Part shown: positions 17,901 through 25,703 of the stretch, in pieces | Position numbering within the stretch: position 1 is the first letter of the stretch | Layout: each line of letters starts with the position of its first letter | NCBI GenBank assembly: GCA_019746355.1 | Contig: JAIESC010000007.1 | Span: 1 to 64,000 of the forward strand | DNA length: 64,000 nucleotides | Origin: Xanthobacteraceae bacterium | GTDB taxonomy: Bacteria; Pseudomonadota; Alphaproteobacteria; Rhizobiales; Xanthobacteraceae | Reading direction: 5' to 3' | Notes under the pieces: model-generated | Seen by the model: only the letters and a program-made list of their open reading frames with translations | Told to the model about the DNA's origin: nothing | The model's database searches: none | Translations under genes and position numbers: made by a program

Positions 17901-20900
17901 AACCTCGATGGCAGCGCCACGGACGACATTCGCTCTTATGCTGGCAGCCAGTTGCTCCAGAGCATGCTGGCAGTTACCAGCGACGATGGTCGATCCATAT
18001 CGATGGCGCGGGATCTGGACGGCGACGGTGTTGTCGATATGACGACGTCCGACGCATCTGTTGTCAAGGCCGATGGCAGCAGCATTCGCACGGTAACGCG
18101 CCGGAATGCAGACGGCTCGTTAAAGTCTCAAAGCGCCACGACGGCAAGCGCCGATGGGACCGCGATTGCCATTTCGCGCGACATAAACGGGGATGGGACG
18201 ATTGATCAGACCGAAACGATTATCGTGCAACGAAATGCGACGACGGTCGATACGGTTTCGAGCTTCAACAGCAATGGGTCGCTGAAGAGCAGGACGATTG
18301 CGACGGCAAGCGTCAATGGCCTTTTCGCGTCGGTTCAAACGGACGCAAATGGCGACGGTGCCATCGACAAAACGCTTTCCCGCACGGTCACCTTCAACAG
18401 CGATGGCAGTCAAACCGTTACCGCGGTCGAATACGCTGGCACGACATCCGGTTCGGTCAAAAATCAGACGGTTACGACGACGGAAGCCCATGGGCTCGAC
18501 CAGACGTCGCAGTGGAGCGCCACCAACGGTCAGGACGCAATCCAGCTGACCCAGACAAAGTCCCAGGCTCTGAATGCCGATGGATCGATAACCGACACGC
18601 TTTCGGTGTTTGCGCCGGGTGGTTCGCTGAAAGACCGGCTCGTGGTGACCGTTGCGGCGGACGGCCTTTCCAGCACGACAAAGCTCGACATCAACGGCGA
18701 CGGGATTTTCGACCGCGTCGAGTCGGTGGTCGCGGGCGTCGATGGCAGTCGGACGCAAGCCGTCACGACCTCCGGTCCGGCCTCCCACACACTGCGGCGC
18801 AAGGACGCAACGACGGTCAGCGCGGATGGCCGATCGTCGTCGTTCGAGAGCGACACGAATGGAGATGCAATCTTTGATCGCCATGAATCCAGGGCGGTCA
18901 ACTCGGACGGCAGCGTAACGCGCACGCTGTGGAATACGACCGCGGGCGGCGAGCTCAAAGACAAGGTCGTTCTGACCACGTCGGCAAACGGACTCTCCAG
19001 CCAGGAGCAGTTCGACACCAATGGCGACGGCGTTGTGGACCAGACGCTGTCAAAAAACTCGATGTTAAATCCGGATGGGTCGCAAGCCAACACGGTCACC
19101 TGGAGCGGTGCCAATGGTGTCTTCAGAAAGCTGACAGGGATTGTCAGTGCAAATTCGAGCTCCACGCAAATCGATATCGATGGCGACGGATCTATAGATC
19201 AACTTCGAAGCACCGCCACCGTTTTCAATGCCGATGGCACGACCAGCCGGATCTCGTTGGATACTTACAGCGCGGACGGTTCACTCAAGTCCCGCAAGAC
19301 CTCCGTCACAAGCAGTGATGGCAACACCGTAACCACTCAATTCGATTCGAATGGGGATGGTGTGGTTGATCGGATGATTGCGAATGTGGTTGCGGTCGAT
19401 GGCGCCGAGACGGAGACGGAAAGCTTCTTCGGTTCGAACGGCAGCCTGAAAACTCAGAGCATTTCGACAAAGAGCCTTGATGGGTTGAAGCGGACATTTT
19501 CGAGAAGTGACGGTCTTTCCGAGACCACCACGTGGTTGTCGGATTCGTCTGGCAGTTATTCATGGGTGCGGACCGTCTCCGGGCAGGTCGTGGCCTATTC
19601 CTCTCACACAATCGACGCCGCGGGAGTTGATGCCTGGGTCTGGAATGAAGACCCGTCCTCAGCCTCAAACGCGACCGTTCGCATCGACGTGGCGACGGAA
19701 GCGTACTTCGTCGCGATGGCTGAGCGGCTGTACGACACCGCGTTCGATCGCGACCTGTTCATGGGCGATCGGGAACTGCTCGCGAAATACATCGTCGATG
19801 GCGGGTTGAACCTTACGCAGCTCGCGACCGATCTTGCGGCCTCGATAGAATACAGCCAACGCTATGGGACCGTTACAAACGCGCAGTATATCGGACAGCT
19901 CTACCAGAACGCCTTCGGTCATGCCGCATCGCTTTCCGAGCTGGCCAACGATCTGTCCCGGTTGTCGTCGGGCGTAACGCGCGGCGAGTTGATGGTCGCC
20001 GTGTCCGAAAGCGCAGAACATCTCGCAGGCGGCAATAACCATTCGACGACAAACAACACTGACAGCGGCGATCTCGATTATGCGCTCGAGCATACGATCG
20101 ACAAAACTATCGCTTCTGCTGTGGTCAAACGGCTACTTGATGCAGCGTTGAATCGTGATGCGACTGCGACAGAGATAGAAATTTTCTCGCAGCAGATTTT
20201 GTCCGGCACGGCCGGCGCGAGTCAGATTGCCGGAGCGCTGATCAATTCGTCGGAGTTCCGCGCGAAATACGGCAATCTCTCAAATTCGGATTTTGTCAGC
20301 CTGTGCTTCCAAAATTCTTTGAACCGTCCGCCCAGCACAGCAGAAGCGCAGTATTGGGCATCTGCGTTGAACACAGGCGCAATCTCCCGGGGAGATTTTT
20401 TAGCAGCGATAGCGGAGAGCCCCGACCATCTTGGACTGGAACGCGATCACGCCGGCTATAACGTGCTGGATGGCGGTGCCGGAAATGACGTGCTCACCGG
20501 CAATGCCGGCGACGATAGGCTGAATGGCGTCGCGGGCGATGACGCGCTGAATGGTGGCGGCGGCAACGACGTGCTGGATGGCGGGGTGGGCAACGACACG
20601 CTGCGCGGCGGCACGGGCAACGACACCTATCGATTCGGGTTGGGGTCTGGGTCCGACACGATCAACAACAGCGACGGCGGCGTCGACAAGATCGTGCTGG
20701 GCGCAGGCATCGCGGCGTCCGACCTGAGCTTTACCAAGGTCGGCAACGACCTGCGGATGACTATTGCGGGGGCGAGCGACCAGCTGACCGTGCAGAACTG
20801 GTTCCTGGGGGCGTCGTACCAAGCCTCAGTGGTGCTGACCGACAACAGCGTCGTGGCGGTGCAACTGCCTCTGCAGGGCACGTCGGGCAACGACACGCTG

Positions 20901-23900
20901 ACGGCGACCAACGACCCGACCTTGCTGAAGGGCCTCGCCGGCAACGATACCCTTGAGGGGCTTGCGGGCGACGACACGCTGGTCGGCGGCACGGGCAACG
21001 ACACGCTCAAGGGCAGCCTCGGCAACGACACCTATGTGTTCGACCGCGGCGATGGGGCGGATACGGTCTACGACGATTACCGCGACCCGCCGGTGTATGT
21101 GAGCCAGGGTTACTGGGCGAACGACGGCTACAGCTCCTGGTGGGTGGACACTTCCTATTGGACGGCCGAGGTGCGGCATAACGGCGGCGCCGACACGCTG
21201 AGCTTCGGCTCCGGCATCAGTGCGTCCGACATCGCCATCGCGGTGTCCGGCAACGACCTGATCGTGGGGGTGAAGGACCCGGCCAATCCCAGCGCAACGT
21301 TCGCGGAATTGACCGACAAGATCACGCTGCAGGGCTGGATGGATCCGCTGAACCGGATCGAGACGCTGAAGTTCGCCGACGGCACGACCCTCGACGTGGC
21401 GGGGATTGTCGGCAAGCTCGGCACCGACGGGGCCGACACGATCAGCTGGACGGCCAGTGCGGCGACCATCAATGGCGGTGCCGGCAGCGACAGCATCACC
21501 ACGGGCTCTTACAACGACACGCTCTCTGGCGGCGACGGCAATGACACGCTGACCGGCGGCGCCGGTAACGACATGCTGGACGGCGGGGCCGGGAACGACA
21601 CGCTGCGCGGCGGCACCGGCAACGACACCTATCAGTTCGGGTTGGGGTCTGGGTCCGACACGATCAACAACAGCGACGGCGGCACCGACAAGATCGTGCT
21701 GGGCACCGGCATCGCCGCGTCCGACCTGACGTTTGCGCGGGTGGGTAATGACCTGCGGATGACTATTGCGGGGGCGAGCGACCAGCTGACCGTGCAGAAC
21801 TGGTTCCTGGGGGCGTCATACCAAACCTCAGTGGTGTTGGCCGACAACAGCGCAGTGCCGGTGCAGCTCTTGTTACAAGGCACGACGGGCAACGACACGC
21901 TGACGGCGACGAACGACCCGACGCGGCTGGCGGGACTTGCGGGCAACGACACCCTCGACGGGCTCGCGGGCGACGACACGCTGGCCGGCGGCACGGGTGC
22001 CGACACGCTGAAGGGCAATGCCGGCAACGACGTCTACGTGTTCAACCGCGGCGACGGGGCGGACACGGTCTACGACGATTACCGGACCCCGCCGGTGTAT
22101 GTGAGCCAGGGCTACTGGGCGAGCGACGCCTACAGCTCGTGGTGGGTGGACACGTCCTATTGGACGGCCGAGGTGCGGAATGACGGCGGCGCCGACGCGC
22201 TGACGTTCGGGCCCGGGATCACGGCGTCCGACCTCGCCATCGCGGTGTCGGGGAACGACCTGATCGTCGGGGTGAAGGACCCGGCCAACCCGACGGCGAC
22301 GTTTGCGCAGCTGACCGACAGGATCACGCTGCAGGGCTGGATGGATCCGCTCAACCGGATCGAGACGCTGAGGTTCGCCGACGGCACGACGCTCAACGTG
22401 GCGGGGATTGTCGGCAAGCTCGGCACCGACGGCGCCGACACGATCAGCTGGACGGCCAGTGCGGCGACCATCAATGGCGGTGCCGGCAACGACAGCATCA
22501 CCACGGGCTCTTACAACGACACGCTCTCTGGCGGCGACGGCAACGACACGCTGACCGGCGCGGCTGGCGACGATACGCTGAACGGCGGCGACGGCACCGA
22601 CACGCTGAATGGCGGCGATGGCACCGATACGCTCTCTGGCGGCGAGGGTGCGGACACCCTGACCGGCGGCACCGGCAACGACACGCTGGACGGCGGGGCG
22701 GGGAATGACGCGCTGCGCGGCGGCGCCGGCAACGACAGCTATCTGTTCGGGCTGGGCTACGGCTCGGACACGATCGACAACAGCGACGGCGGCACCGACC
22801 GGGTGGTGTTCGGCAGCGGGATTGCGGCGGCCGATCTGCTCTTTACCAAGGTCGGCAACGACCTGCGGGTGCTGCTGGGGTCCGACACGCTGACGGTGAC
22901 GAACTGGTTCGTCGGCACGTCGAACCAGCTGTCGTTCGTGCTGGCGGACGGCAGCGCGGTGCCGGTGCAGGTGTCGGTGCTCGGAACTTCGGGCAACGAC
23001 AGCCTGACTGGAACGGCGTCCGGCGACCTGATGAGCGGGCTTGCCGGCAACGACACCCTCGACGGTCTCGCGGGCGATGACACGCTCAAGGGCGGCACCG
23101 GCTCCGATACGCTGCGCGGTGGTCAGAACAACGACACCTATGTGTTCAACCGCGGCGACGGCGCGGACACGGTCTACGACGATTACCGGACCCCGCCGGT
23201 GTATGTGAGCCAGGGCTACTGGGCGAGCGACGCCTACAGCTCGTGGTGGGTGGACACGTCGTACTGGACGGCCGAGGCGCGGAATGACGGCGGCGCCGAC
23301 GCGCTGACGTTCGGCGCGGGCATCAGTGCGTCCGACCTCGCCATCTCGGTGTCGGGGAACGACCTGATCGTGGGGGTGAAGGACCCGGCCAACCCGACGG
23401 CGACGTTTGCGCAGTTGACCGACAGGATCACGCTGCAGGGCTGGATGGATCCGCTCAACCGGATCGAGACAGTGCAGGTCGGCGGCGTCAACCGGACGCT
23501 CGCGATCGGCAGCGCCAGCAACGACACGCTCAATGGCACGAGCGGCAACGAATGGTTGGTCGGCCTGGCCGGCAATGACGCGCTCAACGGCAATGCCGGC
23601 AACGACGTGCTCGACGGCGCCGCCGGCAACGACACGCTCACCGGCGGGGCTGGTTCCGATACCTATCTCTTCCGCCGCGGCGATGGCCAGGACCTGATCG
23701 TCAACGGCGCCTCCGGCAACAGCGGCGCGAGCGGCGAGCTGCAGTTCTCATCGGACATCAGCACGAACCAGCTCTGGTTCAAGCAGTCCGGCAACGACCT
23801 GCTGATCCAGATGATGGGAACGACGGATCAGGTGACGGTGTCCAGCTGGTTCTCGTCGAGCATTGCACCATTGCAGGACATCAAGATTGCCGGGGGCCAG

Positions 23901-24044
23901 CAAATCGACTCAGGCATCTCGCAGCTGGTGCAGGCGATGGCCACCTATTCCAGCAACAACAGCGGCTTCAATCCGACGTCGGTCGCGCAGGCGCCCAACG
24001 ACGCAGGCCTACAATCGGCGATCGCGGCGGCGTGGCACAGCTGA
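14967..24044 (+). CDS. Giant RTX-type calcium-binding exoprotein (main body)
   Basis: Open from 14967 (after TAG); first start-like codon is TTG 15024, with no good ribosome site, supporting fusion to the 13653 frame. It begins with LGLPVILDLDGNGIKI. Then come about 21-23 repeats of ~48 residues, each with a DxNGDGxxD calcium loop and NADGS/DGSL motifs (15.6-19.4 kb). Two DUF4214 domains follow (~19.7-20.03 and 20.1-20.44 kb). RTX nonapeptide blocks (GGxGNDTLxGGxGND) alternate with large modules to 23.7 kb, ahead of an uncleaved C-terminal secretion region with Ser/Ala-rich end. Family knowledge: such proteins leave by type I secretion and fold on binding extracellular calcium. The HlyB/HlyD pair upstream is the likely exporter, and the HlyC-like enzyme may acylate it. 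Adhesin, S-layer-like or toxin roles are all possible; no enzymatic domain was seen. Confidence 0.88.
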   Translation: MPPPVVSYLAGLGAAAVADLLGLPVILDLDGNGIKIAGLDSSATYFDMAGDGYKHRTAWAGAGDGVLVLDIDGDGEITRRDEIVFTEWDPTATNDMQALRNVFDTNRNGQLDSGDAKWSSFKILVTNADGTKSLKTFAELGIQSINLTPDSSTTALPDGSSIDGVTTFTRTDGTTGTAATVSLGYDANGYAVLQAVTHDADGSTTIDNKAFDPDGRLAHQAITTTTADGRTRTISFDRNGDGTIDQVQTSVTVVNADGSWSETVSNRTGAGVLTDRTVTASSATGNAVTIQRDLNGDGVDDQVETRTTGADGSKSVVVANFNKDGSLVNQMSRTTSADGLTQTVRTDFDGDGTYELTGIDATVVAADGSRVQTLSDINLDGSLRDRTVNTTSADGHTKVSESDVDGDGAIDLVTTSAIVLNADGSSTTTIINAGRDGTLRDRTSTAISADGLSKTIQSDANGDGVFDLTKTDISVVNADGSRTQTTSQYSADGGLLRRTVVVRAADGRSRTIQTDVNGDGQSDRLEVIAVAGDGSTTDSLSEFNPDGSLNAKTTTTSSADGLASTTQADLNGDGVLDRSHTSEIVKNADGSSTTVESNRNGDGSLRHRTITTVSADGLSRTIQADVDGDGIIDQTATEVRVLNANGSQADTNEIRNGDGSLRRVTTAFISVDKMSTETVQVFNTSGLAYQAQTTNVLSNGDIVTSVSDVVFTLPPTGMLQGRVTAVTSADGLSTIVQTDRNGDGIADLTATATTLLNADGSRTSTIVERSADGSLRSRSINTTSASGLSSTTQTDLDGDGVFDGTAVDVLAFNADGSTTQTLTNKSASDSVINQAVITTSANGLSSVIQSDLDGDGVFDRSRTDVIVLNADGGRTETIVETAAGGQRLNRVSATTSADARSIAVQRDSNGDGADDQVETTATSANGTVVNTVTNLNPDGTVENSRITTTSADGKTQVVSRDLDGDGSIDVSTSHVATLNLDGSATDDIRSYAGSQLLQSMLAVTSDDGRSISMARDLDGDGVVDMTTSDASVVKADGSSIRTVTRRNADGSLKSQSATTASADGTAIAISRDINGDGTIDQTETIIVQRNATTVDTVSSFNSNGSLKSRTIATASVNGLFASVQTDANGDGAIDKTLSRTVTFNSDGSQTVTAVEYAGTTSGSVKNQTVTTTEAHGLDQTSQWSATNGQDAIQLTQTKSQALNADGSITDTLSVFAPGGSLKDRLVVTVAADGLSSTTKLDINGDGIFDRVESVVAGVDGSRTQAVTTSGPASHTLRRKDATTVSADGRSSSFESDTNGDAIFDRHESRAVNSDGSVTRTLWNTTAGGELKDKVVLTTSANGLSSQEQFDTNGDGVVDQTLSKNSMLNPDGSQANTVTWSGANGVFRKLTGIVSANSSSTQIDIDGDGSIDQLRSTATVFNADGTTSRISLDTYSADGSLKSRKTSVTSSDGNTVTTQFDSNGDGVVDRMIANVVAVDGAETETESFFGSNGSLKTQSISTKSLDGLKRTFSRSDGLSETTTWLSDSSGSYSWVRTVSGQVVAYSSHTIDAAGVDAWVWNEDPSSASNATVRIDVATEAYFVAMAERLYDTAFDRDLFMGDRELLAKYIVDGGLNLTQLATDLAASIEYSQRYGTVTNAQYIGQLYQNAFGHAASLSELANDLSRLSSGVTRGELMVAVSESAEHLAGGNNHSTTNNTDSGDLDYALEHTIDKTIASAVVKRLLDAALNRDATATEIEIFSQQILSGTAGASQIAGALINSSEFRAKYGNLSNSDFVSLCFQNSLNRPPSTAEAQYWASALNTGAISRGDFLAAIAESPDHLGLERDHAGYNVLDGGAGNDVLTGNAGDDRLNGVAGDDALNGGGGNDVLDGGVGNDTLRGGTGNDTYRFGLGSGSDTINNSDGGVDKIVLGAGIAASDLSFTKVGNDLRMTIAGASDQLTVQNWFLGASYQASVVLTDNSVVAVQLPLQGTSGNDTLTATNDPTLLKGLAGNDTLEGLAGDDTLVGGTGNDTLKGSLGNDTYVFDRGDGADTVYDDYRDPPVYVSQGYWANDGYSSWWVDTSYWTAEVRHNGGADTLSFGSGISASDIAIAVSGNDLIVGVKDPANPSATFAELTDKITLQGWMDPLNRIETLKFADGTTLDVAGIVGKLGTDGADTISWTASAATINGGAGSDSITTGSYNDTLSGGDGNDTLTGGAGNDMLDGGAGNDTLRGGTGNDTYQFGLGSGSDTINNSDGGTDKIVLGTGIAASDLTFARVGNDLRMTIAGASDQLTVQNWFLGASYQTSVVLADNSAVPVQLLLQGTTGNDTLTATNDPTRLAGLAGNDTLDGLAGDDTLAGGTGADTLKGNAGNDVYVFNRGDGADTVYDDYRTPPVYVSQGYWASDAYSSWWVDTSYWTAEVRNDGGADALTFGPGITASDLAIAVSGNDLIVGVKDPANPTATFAQLTDRITLQGWMDPLNRIETLRFADGTTLNVAGIVGKLGTDGADTISWTASAATINGGAGNDSITTGSYNDTLSGGDGNDTLTGAAGDDTLNGGDGTDTLNGGDGTDTLSGGEGADTLTGGTGNDTLDGGAGNDALRGGAGNDSYLFGLGYGSDTIDNSDGGTDRVVFGSGIAAADLLFTKVGNDLRVLLGSDTLTVTNWFVGTSNQLSFVLADGSAVPVQVSVLGTSGNDSLTGTASGDLMSGLAGNDTLDGLAGDDTLKGGTGSDTLRGGQNNDTYVFNRGDGADTVYDDYRTPPVYVSQGYWASDAYSSWWVDTSYWTAEARNDGGADALTFGAGISASDLAISVSGNDLIVGVKDPANPTATFAQLTDRITLQGWMDPLNRIETVQVGGVNRTLAIGSASNDTLNGTSGNEWLVGLAGNDALNGNAGNDVLDGAAGNDTLTGGAGSDTYLFRRGDGQDLIVNGASGNSGASGELQFSSDISTNQLWFKQSGNDLLIQMMGTTDQVTVSSWFSSSIAPLQDIKIAGGQQIDSGISQLVQAMATYSSNNSGFNPTSVAQAPNDAGLQSAIAAAWHS
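15640..19430 (+). repeat. Array of ~22 repeats of ~147 bp (EF-hand-like DxNGDGxxD)
   Basis: Protein-level repeats of about 48 residues: SADGLSxTxQxD-NGDG-xxDxT, then VxNADGSxTxT, then DGSLxxRxxxTTS. I count 21 loops of type Dx(N/D)GD(G/A), one degenerate (TNGDAIFDR near 18.86 kb). Two repeats lack the loop (near 17.0 and 18.5 kb). DNA identity between units is modest, so the array is old rather than newly amplified. Confidence 0.88.
20621..23490 (+). repeat. Three long near-identical modules in the RTX region (period ~1.0 kb)
   Basis: Modules starting with CGACACCTAT/CGACAGCTAT at 20621, 21623 and 22733 (steps of 1002 and 1110 bp) share long stretches of almost identical DNA. Each contains a VGNDLRM-type domain, an RTX block, and an aromatic insert with YDDYR-PPVYVSQGYW, followed by a WMDPLNRIE motif. 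Copies 2 and 3 of the insert (around 22.08 and 23.18 kb) differ at only a few bases, implying recent duplication or gene conversion. Confidence 0.9.
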
Positions 24045-24117
24045 GGCTGCGGCGCATATGATCGGTTGCGTTGGAGACGGGCGCTGCGGTTTGGTCTCCC
24101 AGAGTCCGGCGACCCTG

Positions 24118-24138
24118 CGGCCTTGGGGCTCAAGGCCG
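24118..24138 (+). terminator. Probable intrinsic terminator after the giant exoprotein
   Basis: An 8-bp stem (CGGCCTTG / CAAGGCCG) with a 5-base loop is followed by TTTAG, 74 bases after the exoprotein stop. The rest of the 24045-24393 gap has no gene; a 6-bp inverted repeat (CTATCT/AGATAG, 24182-24198) is the only other structure seen. Confidence 0.5.
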
Positions 24139-24393
24139 TTTAGTCATGGGAATCCTGTTCAAGCCGGGGTAATTCAGATAGCTATCTCAAGTAGATAGGT
24201 GTTCGCGGTTTTATTCTGACCGGCGCGCCATTCTCAATCAGCTTTTTGCGAACACTCGGTTTGGCGGGACGGTCGGCGGTGATCTCTGCCGAAACGAGCG
24301 CTCCGTCTGGTGATCCTGTTTCGGCTGCCTGGTGGTTTGATCCGACCAGAGCTTCCCGGATGCCTGTTCCCGGGCTTTTGGGCCAGACGAAGA

Positions 24394-25653
24394 TTAAAGA
24401 CCATCGGTTCGCTGATTTGCGGGTGCGCCCGCAGCGCCCGAGCCGGATGGGTGGGGTTGCTTTGCTCGTGACGGCATTTCGGACCGGAACAGAGCGAAGG
24501 ATGCCAAGGCAAGGCTGAATTCGACGACGGCGAACACGGCGAGCGCAGTTCCAAAATCGAAACGCAGGAGCCAGCCGAAGATCAGGCTCCCCAGTCCGAA
24601 GCCGACGAAGAGCGTGAAGACATTCAAGCCCATCGCTTGCCCAGCACGCTTTCCCCCGAGCGAAGTCACGATCCCTGCGAAGAGCGGCTGCGTCATGTCG
24701 TAGCCCAGGGACAGGATCGTCGCGACGACGGGGGCGAAGAATATCGGGAAGTCGAACATCAGAAGTACCGCTGCGACGGTACTGAGAATAAGCCCGATCG
24801 GAATCAGTCGTGCGCGGCCCCAGCGATCCGCTGCCCGCCCGATCGGTGGTCCCAGCAGCAAGCCGGGTACGCCGTAGCCGAGAAGCGCCAAGCCGATCCC
24901 CACCGGCCCGAGTCCGTATCGCCGCTCGAAATACACGCCGAGCCAGGTGAAGACGCCGGAATGAAACATGGAATTGACAAGGACGAAGCCGTAGGTGCGC
25001 TGCCCGCGCGGCGCGCCGAGCAGGTCTTTGTAGACGCGCAACAAATCCCCGAGCGTGCCGGACACCGGTTGAACCATCGCGGCGATCACGGAGCGATAGG
25101 GCAAGAGGACGAGAAGGAGCACTCCGCCCACCGCGCCGACAACAACGAACAGGCCTTGCCAGTCAATGTACGGCACAAGCATCGCGCCGAGCGGCGAACC
25201 GAATGCCATGCCGCCGGCCATTGCACCGAACAGCCAGCCAAGCGGCCGGCCACGCTTTTCGTAAGGATACAGTCGGCCGACCAATGCCAGTGCAAGCGGC
25301 ACCACACCGCTTGCACCGATCCCGGTTGCAATTCGCCAGAGGGCAAGTTGCTCGATGGACCGCGCGGTTGCGGAGAGCACGGTGAGTGCGACGAATGCTG
25401 CAAGGGAGGTGAACATCACGCGCTGGATGCCGAGCCGATCCGCCAGCAAGCCATAGGCGAGGGTCGCGATGCCGTAGGGGATCAAATAGGCCGGTACGAT
25501 CAGTCCGACCGTCTCGGCTGATGTTCCAAAGATGGCTGAGAGCGCCGGTATGATAGGCGCCACCATGTAGGCCTGAAAGAAGATGATGAACGTGGCCCCC
25601 GCCATCAGCTTCAGGAGCCGCTCGCGCTCTCGATCGCTGATCACACCTTGCAT
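24394..25653 (-). CDS. Major facilitator superfamily transporter
   Basis: 419 residues from ATG 25653 (GTG at 25665 is an alternative; neither has a strong ribosome site). Twelve hydrophobic segments are visible. The loop 2-3 motif GLLADRLGIQRVMF resembles the MFS signature G-x-x-x-D-R-x-G-R-R, with a second copy GRAADRWGRARLI in the second half. It is probably a proton-coupled efflux or uptake carrier; the substrate cannot be inferred. It is the last gene of a four-gene minus-strand operon, 38 bp after the gamma-glutamyltransferase. Confidence 0.88.
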   Translation of the reverse strand: MQGVISDRERERLLKLMAGATFIIFFQAYMVAPIIPALSAIFGTSAETVGLIVPAYLIPYGIATLAYGLLADRLGIQRVMFTSLAAFVALTVLSATARSIEQLALWRIATGIGASGVVPLALALVGRLYPYEKRGRPLGWLFGAMAGGMAFGSPLGAMLVPYIDWQGLFVVVGAVGGVLLLVLLPYRSVIAAMVQPVSGTLGDLLRVYKDLLGAPRGQRTYGFVLVNSMFHSGVFTWLGVYFERRYGLGPVGIGLALLGYGVPGLLLGPPIGRAADRWGRARLIPIGLILSTVAAVLLMFDFPIFFAPVVATILSLGYDMTQPLFAGIVTSLGGKRAGQAMGLNVFTLFVGFGLGSLIFGWLLRFDFGTALAVFAVVEFSLALASFALFRSEMPSRAKQPHPSGSGAAGAPANQRTDGL

Positions 25654-25703
25654 CGTTAGCTGCACTCGGTCATGTCATTGCTGTTCAGAAAGAGGCCGGA
25701 GCG

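Noticed and set aside
15640..23700. Possible CRISPR array or DNA-level satellite
   Set aside because: The repetition is in protein-coding sequence with drifting codons; there are no short identical repeats with unique spacers.
24637..25521. 294-codon frame antisense to the MFS gene
   Set aside because: No family motif and composition typical of a shadow; the minus-strand MFS protein is clear.
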